From positions 1-61,058 of the forward strand of contig JARBTQ010000013.1 of assembly GCA_029240075.1 (NCBI GenBank): 61,058 nt of DNA, written 5' to 3'. Below the pieces are notes generated by a model, which had not been told where the DNA came from, did not search any database, and saw only the letters and a list, made by a program, of their open reading frames with translations. The position numbers and the translations under genes were made by a program. Source of the stretch: Chlamydiales bacterium (GTDB lineage: Bacteria; Chlamydiota; Chlamydiia; Chlamydiales; JARBTQ01). This document shows positions 28,053 to 37,239 of this stretch, piece after piece; the first letter of the stretch is position 1; each line of letters starts with the position of its first letter.

Positions 28053-29594
28053 TCAAATAGAGCAGATATTCCAGATGTAGCTTTTAGGGTAAGGATGCAA
28101 TGCATATGCTACTAAAAAATCTCCACCCCAAAAAGCTTTATTACCAGCTAAGGGAATAACTTGCATTTCTGAATTATCTAAGTTGTTAAGACACAATTTA
28201 AAAGATTGATTGCCTTTGCTGAAAATAATAGATTCACTGTAAGGTGACTGATATCGATCTAATGAACGGGGGGCTAAACTGATGCTAGAAATCTTTGCTT
28301 TGTCTGCTTTTACATAAAATACAAAATAAACTTTGTCCAAATTTTTGTAACCTACAAAAGATGCTTTGATTCGAAGTTCTTGATGACGGAATGTCTGTTC
28401 TATATTAAGCCATAACCCAGTTTTTATGGAGCCCAAGATATGATCGCTTGGAGATGATAAAAAAGGTATTTTCCCACTTAAAAAGAATTCTTCCGATTCA
28501 GGTTTTACGAATAGTTTAGCCTGCTCTTTTAACCTTTCAGGGGATGCTTGAATTCCAAAATGAGTTGATTTTCCTAGCGGAAAAATTTGAGGGCCATAGT
28601 TGATAATGCCTAATTCGCCAAATAAAATTGTCCCTAATCCACTATTATAGCCACTTAAAGTTGTTCGAATGTCTAGTTTGGGATTTGAAAATCCTGCAAG
28701 CATGAGTTCTGTATCACATATATTTTCTGTAGGGCAGAAACTGTTTAGAATTTCAAGGGTAGTGTCTGCCGCTAACTTTGTGATAGGAAATTGAGTTACT
28801 ATATAGGTCAAAAGGGTATAATAAGCAATTTCTAAAGGAGCTACTTTTCCCTTTAAATGACTAGTTAATCTTTCTAAAGAGATTTTTTGTATTTGCTCAG
28901 ACGTTGAATTAGTTTTGACCTGTGTTAAAATAGAAAATAATAGAGTAAAACCGTGAGTATAGCATGCTAAGAAAGCTTCTGGTTCTTTTGTATATAAACT
29001 ATGTAAAGGATAGTATTTATGGTCTAAACTGCTTAAAAGCCATTGTGAAGATTTGAGAACCCCTTGAATCAAGGTCTCATCAGAAGTATGATTATATAAG
29101 ATAAACCATAGGATATTTAATTCTGCTTGCAATCCAGGAGCTAAAACAGAGCGATCGAGCCAATTAGATATGCTTTGTAGAAATGTGGCACCTGATAAAC
29201 TTTGCTGTGGTACTAAAATAGGAATAGGTAATGAATTTATTGCAAAATTTAAAGCAAGCAAAGCTTGTCTGTATTGGTCATTAATTTGCCCAAAATAAGT
29301 AATAGTCCGCTCTAAACAGCATTTTAGTTGCAAATGGTTTTTTTTAAAGCTTTCACTGGCTTGTGATGATAAGTAACTGATTATAAGGAAATTTTGTAAA
29401 GTATCTACCTCTTGATACCAATGAGGATGTAATTTACTGTGGAAATCTGTAAAAAGTGACTCTAATAAATCTTCATCAACAATCTTGGTCTCTAAGAAAT
29501 GGAATAGATTCTTTAGTAAAGGTTCTAAGTCTGCTTTAGAATTATTAAAGTAATCTGAATAAAGATTAAGCTGATGAAAAGAAGTTGTTAGCAT
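28053..29594 (-). CDS. Conserved hypothetical protein, 513 residues
   Basis: I recognise no named domain. The N-terminal ~320 residues are mostly alpha-helical (Leu/Gln/His-rich); the C-terminal ~190 are beta-rich with aromatic and Gly-rich turns (I-N-Y-G-P-Q-I-F-P-L-G, F-W-G-G-D-F-L-V). A helical toroid followed by a beta-sandwich recalls some carbohydrate lyases, but no catalytic signature is evident. The gene lies 200 bases downstream of the HU gene on the same strand. In C. trachomatis a hypothetical gene (CT266, as I recall) sits beside the HU gene CT267, so this may be its counterpart. No signal peptide. Confidence 0.7.
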   Translation of the reverse strand: MLTTSFHQLNLYSDYFNNSKADLEPLLKNLFHFLETKIVDEDLLESLFTDFHSKLHPHWYQEVDTLQNFLIISYLSSQASESFKKNHLQLKCCLERTITYFGQINDQYRQALLALNFAINSLPIPILVPQQSLSGATFLQSISNWLDRSVLAPGLQAELNILWFILYNHTSDETLIQGVLKSSQWLLSSLDHKYYPLHSLYTKEPEAFLACYTHGFTLLFSILTQVKTNSTSEQIQKISLERLTSHLKGKVAPLEIAYYTLLTYIVTQFPITKLAADTTLEILNSFCPTENICDTELMLAGFSNPKLDIRTTLSGYNSGLGTILFGELGIINYGPQIFPLGKSTHFGIQASPERLKEQAKLFVKPESEEFFLSGKIPFLSSPSDHILGSIKTGLWLNIEQTFRHQELRIKASFVGYKNLDKVYFVFYVKADKAKISSISLAPRSLDRYQSPYSESIIFSKGNQSFKLCLNNLDNSEMQVIPLAGNKAFWGGDFLVAYALHPYPKSYIWNICSI

Positions 29595-29794
29595 TTATCG
29601 ATAGCTTCTGAAATTATTAAATGTTATTTAGATCTATTGTAATCTTTTTAATAAGATAGAAGCGATTACAATAGATCTCTTACAAAACTACATATACAGA
29701 ATTTATTGAATCATCTGACAGCTACGTAATGTAAGAAGTCTGATAGGAGCATGACTACAACTATTGCCGAGAGAAAGAAGTCTGAAAGCTATTA

Positions 29795-30139
29795 TTAATC
29801 TTCATCATCTTCGTCATAATCATCTTTTGATAATTTATCTGCAGCTGCTGGTCCTTGTTCAATCAATACGCGCATTCTTTTTCCAGCAGTAAATTTTACT
29901 GCTTTACGTGCAGGGATAATGATAGGAACTCCTGCATTTTTAGGGTTTCTACCAATTTTTTCTTTGCGATTAACTATTTCTAAAACACCGAAATCGCGAA
30001 ACTCCAGGCGGTTTCCTTGTGCCAAGGAATCAACCATTTCATTTAGGAAAGCTTGAATGACATTGCGTACATCATTATGATGAATTCCTAGTTTTTGTGA
30101 AATACTATTAATGAGTTTCTTTTTCGTTACGGTTGCCAT
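29795..30139 (-). CDS. HU/IHF-family DNA-binding protein
   Basis: 114 residues from ATG 30139, which has GGAGC seven bases upstream; an earlier ATG (30172) would add 11 unlikely residues. The family core is clear: A-T-V-T-K-K-K-L-I-N, R-L-E-F-R-D-F-G-V-L-E, G-R-N-P-K-N and I-P-A-R-K-A-V-K-F. It bends and compacts DNA in the nucleoid. Unusually, a ~20-residue acidic tail (D-D-Y-D-E-D-D-E-D) follows the core, making it longer than the 90-95-residue HU. The tail may tune DNA affinity. Which of HU or IHF it is cannot be settled here. Confidence 0.92.
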   Translation of the reverse strand: MATVTKKKLINSISQKLGIHHNDVRNVIQAFLNEMVDSLAQGNRLEFRDFGVLEIVNRKEKIGRNPKNAGVPIIIPARKAVKFTAGKRMRVLIEQGPAAADKLSKDDYDEDDED

Positions 30140-30587
30140 ATTTCTAGCTCCTTCCTTTACCATGATTATCACAAAATCATAACTTAAACTTTACTTAACT
30201 CTTTTGATACTCTTACTCTCAAGCATTTTGTTATGTTCTTAATTTTTAGGGAAGAGTTTTTTCAAAAAAAAATAAATGCTGTTCATAAGGTGTTTTAAAT
30301 GTGTTGTGGTAGTCTTCCCATGTCTTTTAATACCTTGAGTAAAGACTAGATCTTATGCAAGGCTGTTTTTAAGTGGTACTATTATATGATTATGCTAAAC
30401 TTTTAATAAGCTAGAGTCAAAAAAAATAGAGGAGATAATCAGAAATTTTTTAGAATTAGGTGCGGAATTAAGATTATCATAAGATGTGGTTTATAACACT
30501 TGTAATACAATAAATATTTTATTATGCTTCTTGTCATCTTGATATCCTTCACTTAGACTAATCTTTAGAAGCAAAGCCAGATACAGA
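30140..30587. other. Intergenic region, HU gene to Rsm22-type gene
   Basis: About 450 bases between divergent genes. AT-rich, no gene or clear hairpin seen. It should hold the promoters of both genes, but no -35/-10 pair stands out. Confidence 0.35.
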
Positions 30588-31589
30588 ATGATTGTTAAGC
30601 TGCCTATTTTACTACAAAAAAAAATTGAAGAGCTTATAGCACAAGCTTCTTTAGATACAATCGCTGAAGCGAGAGAGGCGCTGTCACAAATCTATCGTCA
30701 ACACGAAAAGTCTCTAAACTCTTGTTCATCTCTCATAACTTCCGATGTTCAAAGGTTAAGTTATCTAGTGACTCGCATGCCTGCGACTTACGCAGCAGTG
30801 TATGCTGTTATGGAAGAAGTTTTTAAAATAGTGCCCCACTTAAAACCTATGAGTTTACTAGATTTAGGATCTGGGCCCGGAACTGTATTGTGGGTAGCTA
30901 AAACTGTTTTAGAAAATCTAGAAAAAGCTACTTTAATTGAAAAAGATAATTCTCTCATCCAGCTAGGTAAACGTTTATTATATGGAGATCCTTCTATTTT
31001 AGGGAAAAGCATTGAGTGGGTTGCTTGTGACTTAACAGATTCAGCAACTCACTATGCTGCACACGATTTAGTTGTCTGCTCCTATGCGATAGGGGAGCTT
31101 GCAAAACAAAAATTAGAAGCAGTGGTCACAAAAGCTTGGGATGCTACTTCACAAATTCTTATTTTTATTGAACCGGGTACTCCTGAAGGATTTGGACGGA
31201 TACGTGCAATTCGTTCTTTGCTACTTGAAAAAAAGGCTTACATTATAGCACCTTGCACTCATAGTCATACTTGCCCATTAACAAATAGCGACTGGTGTCA
31301 TTTTTCACAGCGTTTGCAAAGAAGTAAAGAACATAGGTTTGCGAAAAGTGGAGAGCTTATGTACGAAGATGAAAAATTTTCTTATATTGCTGTTGCTAAA
31401 CAACCTTTTAATCGTTTTTGTGGAGAACAATCCCGGATTTTACGCCATCCTTTAAAACGTACTGGGCATCTTCAATTGGAGTTATGCTCAAATCAAGGGA
31501 TTCAAAAAGTAGTAGTCTCAAAAAGACAAAAGCAACAGTACCAGCAGGCTCGTGATAGTGAATGGGGAGATATTTGGGAGTTAGATTAG
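30588..31589 (+). CDS. Rsm22-type rRNA methyltransferase-like protein
   Basis: 333 residues. The SAM-binding motif L-L-D-L-G-S-G-P-G-T lies near 85-95. Family features of mitochondrial/bacterial Rsm22 follow: S-Y-A-I-G-E-L, F-I-E-P-G-T-P-E-G-F, and a Cys-containing stretch (C-T-H-S-H-T-C-P-L ... D-W-C-H-F) that binds an Fe-S cluster in characterised members, then F-S-Y-I-A-V. It is associated with assembly of the small ribosomal subunit. The ribosome site before ATG 30588 is weak. The gene is alone. Confidence 0.8.
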   Translation: MIVKLPILLQKKIEELIAQASLDTIAEAREALSQIYRQHEKSLNSCSSLITSDVQRLSYLVTRMPATYAAVYAVMEEVFKIVPHLKPMSLLDLGSGPGTVLWVAKTVLENLEKATLIEKDNSLIQLGKRLLYGDPSILGKSIEWVACDLTDSATHYAAHDLVVCSYAIGELAKQKLEAVVTKAWDATSQILIFIEPGTPEGFGRIRAIRSLLLEKKAYIIAPCTHSHTCPLTNSDWCHFSQRLQRSKEHRFAKSGELMYEDEKFSYIAVAKQPFNRFCGEQSRILRHPLKRTGHLQLELCSNQGIQKVVVSKRQKQQYQQARDSEWGDIWELD

Positions 31590-31704
31590 AAGAAACTTTC
31601 AATAGACAACTTTACAGCGCTTTGATCTTGTTGTGTACCCTTTGCAATATAATTTTGCAAAAGGTTTATCTGCACGTTACTAGACTATTTAACCCCTAGG
31701 CGAG

Positions 31705-32862
31705 TTATTCATCTAGTTGACCATTTTTCCAGAGGTGTACAAAGTTAACAAGTTCGCTTAGAGTGGCACTTTTAGCATTTCTAACATAAAATCCTGAGCT
31801 AGCAACACCTAAAACTAAAGAATTTTCAGTGCTTAATTCATAAAGTAGACCATTACAATAGCCTGCATTAAAATTATCACCTGCACCGGTCGTTAGTTTA
31901 GGTCGAGTGCAGTAAGGCCCCTCAGTATAAAATACTCCTTCACTTGTAGCAGCAGAAGCAGCTGTAGTTGCATGAATAACTATTTGGTTTAGCTGGGTCT
32001 TGTCGTGAATAAAACTAGCAAGAGTGCGAATGTCTATTTCTTTATGAGATTCATTGATTCCACATACTTTTGCAATTCTAATTGCTTCAGCCTCATTCAA
32101 CCCAAGCACAACGCGGAAATATTGCTTAAAAGATTTTAAAAGCTCTAACGCTGTATGAATGTCTTCATCTAGGCGTTTAGCCGGATCTGCTAGATCTACA
32201 AACATCCATTTCTTCTCAGGAGTAACTGTTGTATATGGCAATATTTCATGCAATAGTCGTTCCCATAGCTCGTTCATAGATAGTAACATGGTCCAATTAA
32301 CACTAGCAAACAGCTCAGTTTCATTAAGTAGATCTACGAGCTTATTGCGGTCAATAGCCCTTAGTAAATTAGGATAATTAACTTCGCGTAATGTATTATG
32401 CTTGCCTAAAATGAGCTTTCCATCCGAAAATTCTAAAGCATCACTATGAGCGCTTGGACAAAGGGAGATTACATGTTCACATTTCTCAGCCATAGTGCTA
32501 AATAAAGGTTCAACTGTATTAGGTTCTCCTATAGCTCCTGCAAAAGTTAAGTTATGCTCGCTGGCTTCTAGCAAAGCATTTGCCAAAATTGGCGCATTAC
32601 CCCCTAGTTTCTTTCCTAAAGTAACCAATTCTATATTTGTACTTTTACCAGCCGCAGCTGTAATCCTAGAGCCTAACTGTTGGATAGTTTCCATTCTTTT
32701 GTATTCTATAGGAGAGGTTCGCTGATCGACAACAGATATAATTTCATCCGTAAATCCATCGAAGCCGATAAAACACTTTTTTGCATAGCGAGCAGGATGC
32801 CGGGCGATTTGAGAAATTTTATGCTCTAAATTATCCAGTCTTTCTTTAAAAGCCGTAGCCAT
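31705..32862 (-). CDS. PfkB-family carbohydrate kinase
   Basis: 385 residues. C-terminal PfkB signature T-T-G-A-G-D-N-F-N-A-G (around 320-330) with the catalytic Asp; N-terminal F-I-G-F-D-G-F-T-D-E and G-G-N-A-P-I-L-A-N-A-L. PfkB kinases phosphorylate sugars or nucleosides with ATP. The length and N-terminus do not match ribokinase or fructokinase closely, and no sugar-specific neighbour helps. It converges on the Rsm22-type gene across 115 bases, in which a bulged hairpin (CCTTTGCAA/TTGCAAAAGG near 31641-31665) may serve both. Confidence 0.82.
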   Translation of the reverse strand: MATAFKERLDNLEHKISQIARHPARYAKKCFIGFDGFTDEIISVVDQRTSPIEYKRMETIQQLGSRITAAAGKSTNIELVTLGKKLGGNAPILANALLEASEHNLTFAGAIGEPNTVEPLFSTMAEKCEHVISLCPSAHSDALEFSDGKLILGKHNTLREVNYPNLLRAIDRNKLVDLLNETELFASVNWTMLLSMNELWERLLHEILPYTTVTPEKKWMFVDLADPAKRLDEDIHTALELLKSFKQYFRVVLGLNEAEAIRIAKVCGINESHKEIDIRTLASFIHDKTQLNQIVIHATTAASAATSEGVFYTEGPYCTRPKLTTGAGDNFNAGYCNGLLYELSTENSLVLGVASSGFYVRNAKSATLSELVNFVHLWKNGQLDE

Positions 32863-33014
32863 TGTGTAACCCCTGTTTTAGGACTCATAAAATTTCCTTT
32901 TAACTATCTTGTAATCTTCTGTCAATTGCCTTTTTCAAATACTTAGCTTTAAAGGAAGTCTTAATCTTTTGCAAGAGGGGTTACAAATAAATTCTAATTA
33001 AAAGAGATGTTCAA

Positions 33015-34772
33015 CTAGCTATTTAAAGAATTTATTAAGGATGACGCAGCTACCAGCCTTAGGGTAGGAAAGGGGGAAAGTCGTACAACTTCTGTTAGAA
33101 AAGGAATGGTATAGCTGCTTTTTGTATATCCTATAGTTTCTAAGATCTGTAATTTAGTAGAATAGTCACATGTAGCATAGCTTTTTTGAAGTAAAAGCAT
33201 TGCTTGTTCATCTTGATTCCATAGAGCCAAAACCAAGGCTGCCTGTATAGCTACTTTACGATTAGAGGAACTTAAAAATTCTCTAATAGCAGTTACAATG
33301 TTATCATCCCCTTCTTCCAGTAACGTTAATGCAGAAACAGAATTTATACAAAGCTGAGCACTTTTTAAAAATTTTTCTAATAATGGGCGAAACTCTGGAA
33401 AGTTGATGATGCTTAACCTGTTTAATAAATTAAGACGAGTAATTTGATTGATTACTTCAGGATAATTTTCAATAAATGGGTGTAAAGCAATTTTACTAGG
33501 CTTTAAAATGCTGAAGATGGGGTGTGTTTCTTCATCAATCATTATCTGTTCTGTCGAATGTAGAACTTGGGATATGTGCTGTCCCGCTTTGAAAAGATTT
33601 GATCTTTGTCCAATCAAACCTAACCCTAAATTAGCTCGAACATAGGGATCCGTATGTAGATCAACTTGTTCTGCCATGGCATTTTGGGCTATAGGACCTA
33701 TAGCAGCTAGGGCCGCAGCGGCAAGTAGCCTTATAGCAGATTGTTCTTGTTTAAGCCAATCCTTCAAACCATTTAAGCCACAAGATTGCCCTAGCCTTGC
33801 TAAAGCCCAGTTTGCGGTAATTGCAACGCGATAGTCTATGTCATTTGCAGCCAGTTGCAGGTGTTTTAATACATCTTCTAATTGATTTAAAGGAATATCA
33901 GCTATTCCTACAGCAGTTAGAGCCGCTACTCTTACTTCACTTGATCGATCATTAGTCAAGGGCAAAATTACAGGGATTAAATCTTGCTGAGGATATTCAA
34001 TAATAATTTCACATGCAAGCTGCCGCATAAGGGAAGCTTCATTTTTTAATAAAACGCTTAATTCATTAGAAGGGAGATGTTTTAGAAGTTGTACTAGAGC
34101 CCTCATTCCTTCTTTTCTTATTTTTAAAGGGAGGTTATCTCTTTTTAGTAGCAGCTCTTTGATGATAGGAGCTGCTTCCTCGATTGAAAGTAAACCTATG
34201 GCATGCATGGTCTCCTCTAAAACTTCTAAATTTTTTTCTTTGCGTAGAAGTTCTATGATTTCTTTAGATAATTCTGCATAACCACAATTTCCTGCAAGAT
34301 ATACTCCTAGCCTTCGTACCGTATAGTTATATGAGTGTAAGCATGCTTTTATAAGCTCAGCAGCTTGACTTTGTTGAGTTAAAGCTGCACTAATTAAGCC
34401 AAAAACCTGAGTTTTTAATTGATGAGCCTCTGTCCCTTTAATTATAGAAACCCATGCTATTTTCTCTAGCAACTCCTGTTTGTATAATGAATTAGGATCT
34501 AACTTGAGCAGTTGGTCTAAACATTCAAAAGCTTTATTCTCTTGCTTCAGAAAACAACATAAGTCTACTTTCCTTTTCCAAAGTGCAGCGGAATGGGGGC
34601 TTCCTTGAAGAGCTTCAGTCAATTCGATACGAGCAGAATCGTAATCTTTCACAATAAAATGCAGGTCTATGCGTTTTATTATTCGATCTTCTATAGCTAG
34701 GTCTTCATCTTTAGCAAACCCTACAGCAGCAAATAATAAGAGAGAATAGGAAAAATAAAAAAACCTAAGCAT
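33015..34772 (-). CDS. Exported HEAT-repeat protein
   Basis: 585 residues. A signal peptide (1-20, hydrophobic F/Y/L-rich run ending V-G-F-A-K) precedes a TPR-like segment (about 30-110; A-L-W-K-R-K-V-D-L-C, L-L-K-L-D-P-N-S-L) and a long array of HEAT-type helical pairs (about 125-580, repeating L-A-A-A-A-L-A-A-I-G, V-A-A-L-T-A-V-G). Export to the periplasm is likely; the protein is a scaffold without enzymatic motifs. Start ATG 34772 has AAGGATC upstream. Similar HEAT-repeat proteins occur across chlamydiae but I know no function. Confidence 0.75.
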   Translation of the reverse strand: MLRFFYFSYSLLLFAAVGFAKDEDLAIEDRIIKRIDLHFIVKDYDSARIELTEALQGSPHSAALWKRKVDLCCFLKQENKAFECLDQLLKLDPNSLYKQELLEKIAWVSIIKGTEAHQLKTQVFGLISAALTQQSQAAELIKACLHSYNYTVRRLGVYLAGNCGYAELSKEIIELLRKEKNLEVLEETMHAIGLLSIEEAAPIIKELLLKRDNLPLKIRKEGMRALVQLLKHLPSNELSVLLKNEASLMRQLACEIIIEYPQQDLIPVILPLTNDRSSEVRVAALTAVGIADIPLNQLEDVLKHLQLAANDIDYRVAITANWALARLGQSCGLNGLKDWLKQEQSAIRLLAAAALAAIGPIAQNAMAEQVDLHTDPYVRANLGLGLIGQRSNLFKAGQHISQVLHSTEQIMIDEETHPIFSILKPSKIALHPFIENYPEVINQITRLNLLNRLSIINFPEFRPLLEKFLKSAQLCINSVSALTLLEEGDDNIVTAIREFLSSSNRKVAIQAALVLALWNQDEQAMLLLQKSYATCDYSTKLQILETIGYTKSSYTIPFLTEVVRLSPFPTLRLVAASSLINSLNS

Positions 34773-34993
34773 AAAAGATCCTTATATGATTCGATCAAGC
34801 AAGATAATTGACAATTTTAAATCGTTATTGCTATGAGTTAAAGATCTGGAGTTTTTAGAGTAAAAAATCACTATACTTAACTTTATGTAGATTATCTAGT
34901 CCTAAAATAAAGATGAGTAGAACCATTAAGTTTTTTATAGACTCCCACAGCTAAATGGCAAAATATAGAGTTATTGATTTTAATAAAGCTTTA

Positions 34994-35023
34994 TTGAAGG
35001 GATTGAAGGCTTTCATGTAAGAT
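34994..35023 (+). promoter_or_regulatory. Candidate promoter for gpmA
   Basis: TTGAAG (34994-34999), 18 bases, TAAGAT (35018-35023). The leader would be about 30 bases with AGGAG at 35049-35053. Moderate match to consensus; other pairings are possible. Confidence 0.35.
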
Positions 35024-35061
35024 AGCATCTGTAAATTCTTAAATAAATAGGAGCAAAGGCA

Positions 35062-35757
35062 ATGAGTAAGCTGATTATGGTTCGTCATGGCAAATCGATG
35101 TGGAACCATTTAAACCTTTTTACAGGATGGGTAGATGTCCCTTTGAACCAAGAAGGGATAGAAGAGGCTTTAGAGGCTGGTAAACAAATTAAGAATATTC
35201 CAGTAGATATTGTCTTTGTTTCCTCTTTAATACGAGCTCAGATGACAGCATTTTTAGCTTTAAGTCAGCATTCAGGCGGTAAAGTTCCTATTATGCAGCA
35301 TATGGGGGAAGGTAAACTTGAGGAGTGGGGTAAAATTCATAGTCCAACAGCTGAGGCAACTAGTATTCCCGTTATTAAGGCTTGGCAATTAAATGAGCGG
35401 ATGTATGGCAATTTGCAAGGTTTAAACAAATCTGAAACGATTAAAAAATATGGCGAAGAACAAGTGAAAGTATGGCGTCGCAGCTATGATGTAGCTCCTC
35501 CTTACGGTGAAAGCTTGGAAATGACAGCAGCTCGTTCAATTCCTTACTTTGAGAGAGAAATTTTACCCCATCTGCAAGCTGGTAAAAATGTATTTATCGC
35601 AGCGCATGGTAATTCGTTGCGCTCAATTGTAATGCATTTAGAGAATCTTACAAAAGAACAAGTTTTGGAGCTTGAGCTTGAGACAGGTAAGCCTATGCTC
35701 TATAGTTACCAAAATGATACATTTACAAAAGAAGACATAGGAAGCTTTAAAGGCTAA
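35062..35757 (+). CDS. gpmA: 2,3-bisphosphoglycerate-dependent phosphoglycerate mutase
   Basis: 231 residues. Interconverts 3- and 2-phosphoglycerate in glycolysis through a phosphohistidine. The catalytic motif is V-R-H-G-K-S (His9), followed by N-L-F-T-G-W-V-D-V-P-L. Later motifs are R-A-Q-M-T-A, W-Q-L-N-E-R-M-Y-G-N-L-Q-G-L-N-K, P-P-Y-G-E-S-L-E-M-T and the second active-site His in A-H-G-N-S-L-R-S. AGGAG lies eight bases before the ATG. The NifS-like gene follows by seven bases, the same pairing as CT722/CT721 in Chlamydia as I recall it. Confidence 0.95.
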   Translation: MSKLIMVRHGKSMWNHLNLFTGWVDVPLNQEGIEEALEAGKQIKNIPVDIVFVSSLIRAQMTAFLALSQHSGGKVPIMQHMGEGKLEEWGKIHSPTAEATSIPVIKAWQLNERMYGNLQGLNKSETIKKYGEEQVKVWRRSYDVAPPYGESLEMTAARSIPYFEREILPHLQAGKNVFIAAHGNSLRSIVMHLENLTKEQVLELELETGKPMLYSYQNDTFTKEDIGSFKG

Positions 35758-35764
35758 AAATAAG

Positions 35765-36931
35765 ATGCTAAACGCGTATTTTGACAACCATACTATTACG
35801 AAGCCTTCACCAAAAGCTGTGGAGACTATGCTTCCTTATTTAAAAATCCGTTGGGGAAATCCTTTAGCACCCCATTATTTTGGACAGGAACTTATTTCTG
35901 TTATAGAGAAGAGTATGGGAGTGCTCTATAACATTTTGGGAGCAACAGAAGAGGATCTTTTAATACTTACTTCATCTGGGGCTGAAGCTGTGAATCATGT
36001 GGTATCAGCTGTTTATTTAGATGTCACAAGAGAAAACGGAAAGAATCATTTTATCACTTCAAATGTTGATGAAGCTCCTACTATTTTATCAATGTCTCGC
36101 TTGGAAAATTTAGGGTGTACCAATACTTTAATTCCTATCAACCAAAATGGTTGCGTGACTGTAGAATCTATTGCAGCAGCTATTACTCCACAAACAGCTT
36201 TAGTCTCTCTAGCTTGGGCTAACGGAATGACAGGAGTTATCAATCCTGTAGAGGAAATAGGTAAATTATGTCGCGATAAAGGGATTCTTTTTCATCTGGA
36301 TGTTTCATATGGTATAGATAAGTTAGTTTTAAACTTAGAAGATATCCAACCAGATTTCATCTCTTTCGAAGGAAGTTTACAGCATGCTCCTCCTGGTGTT
36401 GGGGTCCTTCTTTTACGTCAAGGGATAGAGCTGAGTCCCCTGATAATAGGGGGAGCGGAGCAGGGAGGATTACGAGGAGGAACTTTTAATACTCCAGGTT
36501 TGATAGGTTTAGCTTGTGCTATGCAAGAAGCTTTAGAACAACGAGATGCCATTAGCTTAGAAATGGCTCGTCTACGTTATACTTTTGAATGTAGAATCAA
36601 ACAGGTTGTCCCTGATGCAATTATTTTTTACGAGAGTAGTGCAAAGTTGCCTAATTGTTCTGTAATAGGTTTTCCATGTGTTAATAATGAGGCTCTTCTA
36701 TACGCGTTAAATCGAAATGGAGTTTTCGCAAGCTTTGGAGGAGGCTTTCATCAACAGCTTAGTTATATTCTAACTGCCAGCGGAATAGATGAGATTACAG
36801 CTAATACCGCCCTCCATTTTAGCCTTTCTCGCTATACAACAGATGAGGAAGTTGAACATGCAGTAGAGATCATTTTACAAGCAGTCAAGAGTTTACGCAA
36901 GGTCTCAGCGCAATTGTTTCGATCCAGCTAA
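35765..36931 (+). CDS. NifS-like class V aminotransferase-fold protein lacking the PLP lysine
   Basis: 388 residues, cysteine-desulfurase length and fold: Y-F-D-N-H-T-I-T-K-P at the start, S-S-G-A-E-A-V-N-H for the cofactor phosphate, H-L-D-V-S-Y with the ring-binding Asp, G-G-T-F-N-T-P, and L-H-F-S-L-S-R-Y near the end. But the lysine segment S-F-S-G-H-K of IscS reads S-F-E-G-S-L here, so Leu205 replaces the PLP Lys. The catalytic Cys loop (S-S-G-S-A-C) reads S-F-G-G-G-F, and the His/Gln that position the substrate are changed. If these readings hold, the protein cannot act as a normal desulfurase. It may bind or regulate another NifS-type enzyme. It is translated just behind gpmA. Confidence 0.85.
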   Translation: MLNAYFDNHTITKPSPKAVETMLPYLKIRWGNPLAPHYFGQELISVIEKSMGVLYNILGATEEDLLILTSSGAEAVNHVVSAVYLDVTRENGKNHFITSNVDEAPTILSMSRLENLGCTNTLIPINQNGCVTVESIAAAITPQTALVSLAWANGMTGVINPVEEIGKLCRDKGILFHLDVSYGIDKLVLNLEDIQPDFISFEGSLQHAPPGVGVLLLRQGIELSPLIIGGAEQGGLRGGTFNTPGLIGLACAMQEALEQRDAISLEMARLRYTFECRIKQVVPDAIIFYESSAKLPNCSVIGFPCVNNEALLYALNRNGVFASFGGGFHQQLSYILTASGIDEITANTALHFSLSRYTTDEEVEHAVEIILQAVKSLRKVSAQLFRSS

Positions 36932-37239
36932 CATAATTCATTTAGGCGTGGTGCAGACTACGCCCTTCAAACTACATTGTTGCATATTTATTTTTTTGTA
37001 ACTTTAAAAACTTTGTTATGTTATGCCATACAAGGATAAATGGATGGTTTGACTGTTTCTTCTGTTATTAGAAAAAAGATAAACCTAGTCGCGCATTATA
37101 TAGCTTTTACAAGTTTTAAAAGAAGATAGTTGAGAAATCTAGCCGAGCGATGAGTGGTGTATTTTTTAGGTAGCCCTTATCATACTATATACTACACTAG
37201 TTTTAGTTATGAGTTGGGCTAGCTGCAAGGCAATGAGAT
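36932..37239. other. Intergenic region, NifS-like gene to hemB
   Basis: 308 bases between convergent genes. It contains repeat family 1, copy 1 (37045-37102). A spaced TAGCCC/GGGCTA pairing near 37171-37226 is too weak to call a terminator. No gene seen. Confidence 0.4.
37045..37102 (+). repeat. Dispersed repeat, family 1, copy 1
   Basis: The best-conserved part (37071-37102) matches the reverse complement of 56101-56132 at 29 of 32 positions, and similarity continues upstream for ~25 more bases (TTTGAC and T-rich run). A shorter core recurs at 38371-38393. Core: AAACCTAGYCGCGCA followed by KTRTATA. Confidence 0.6.
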
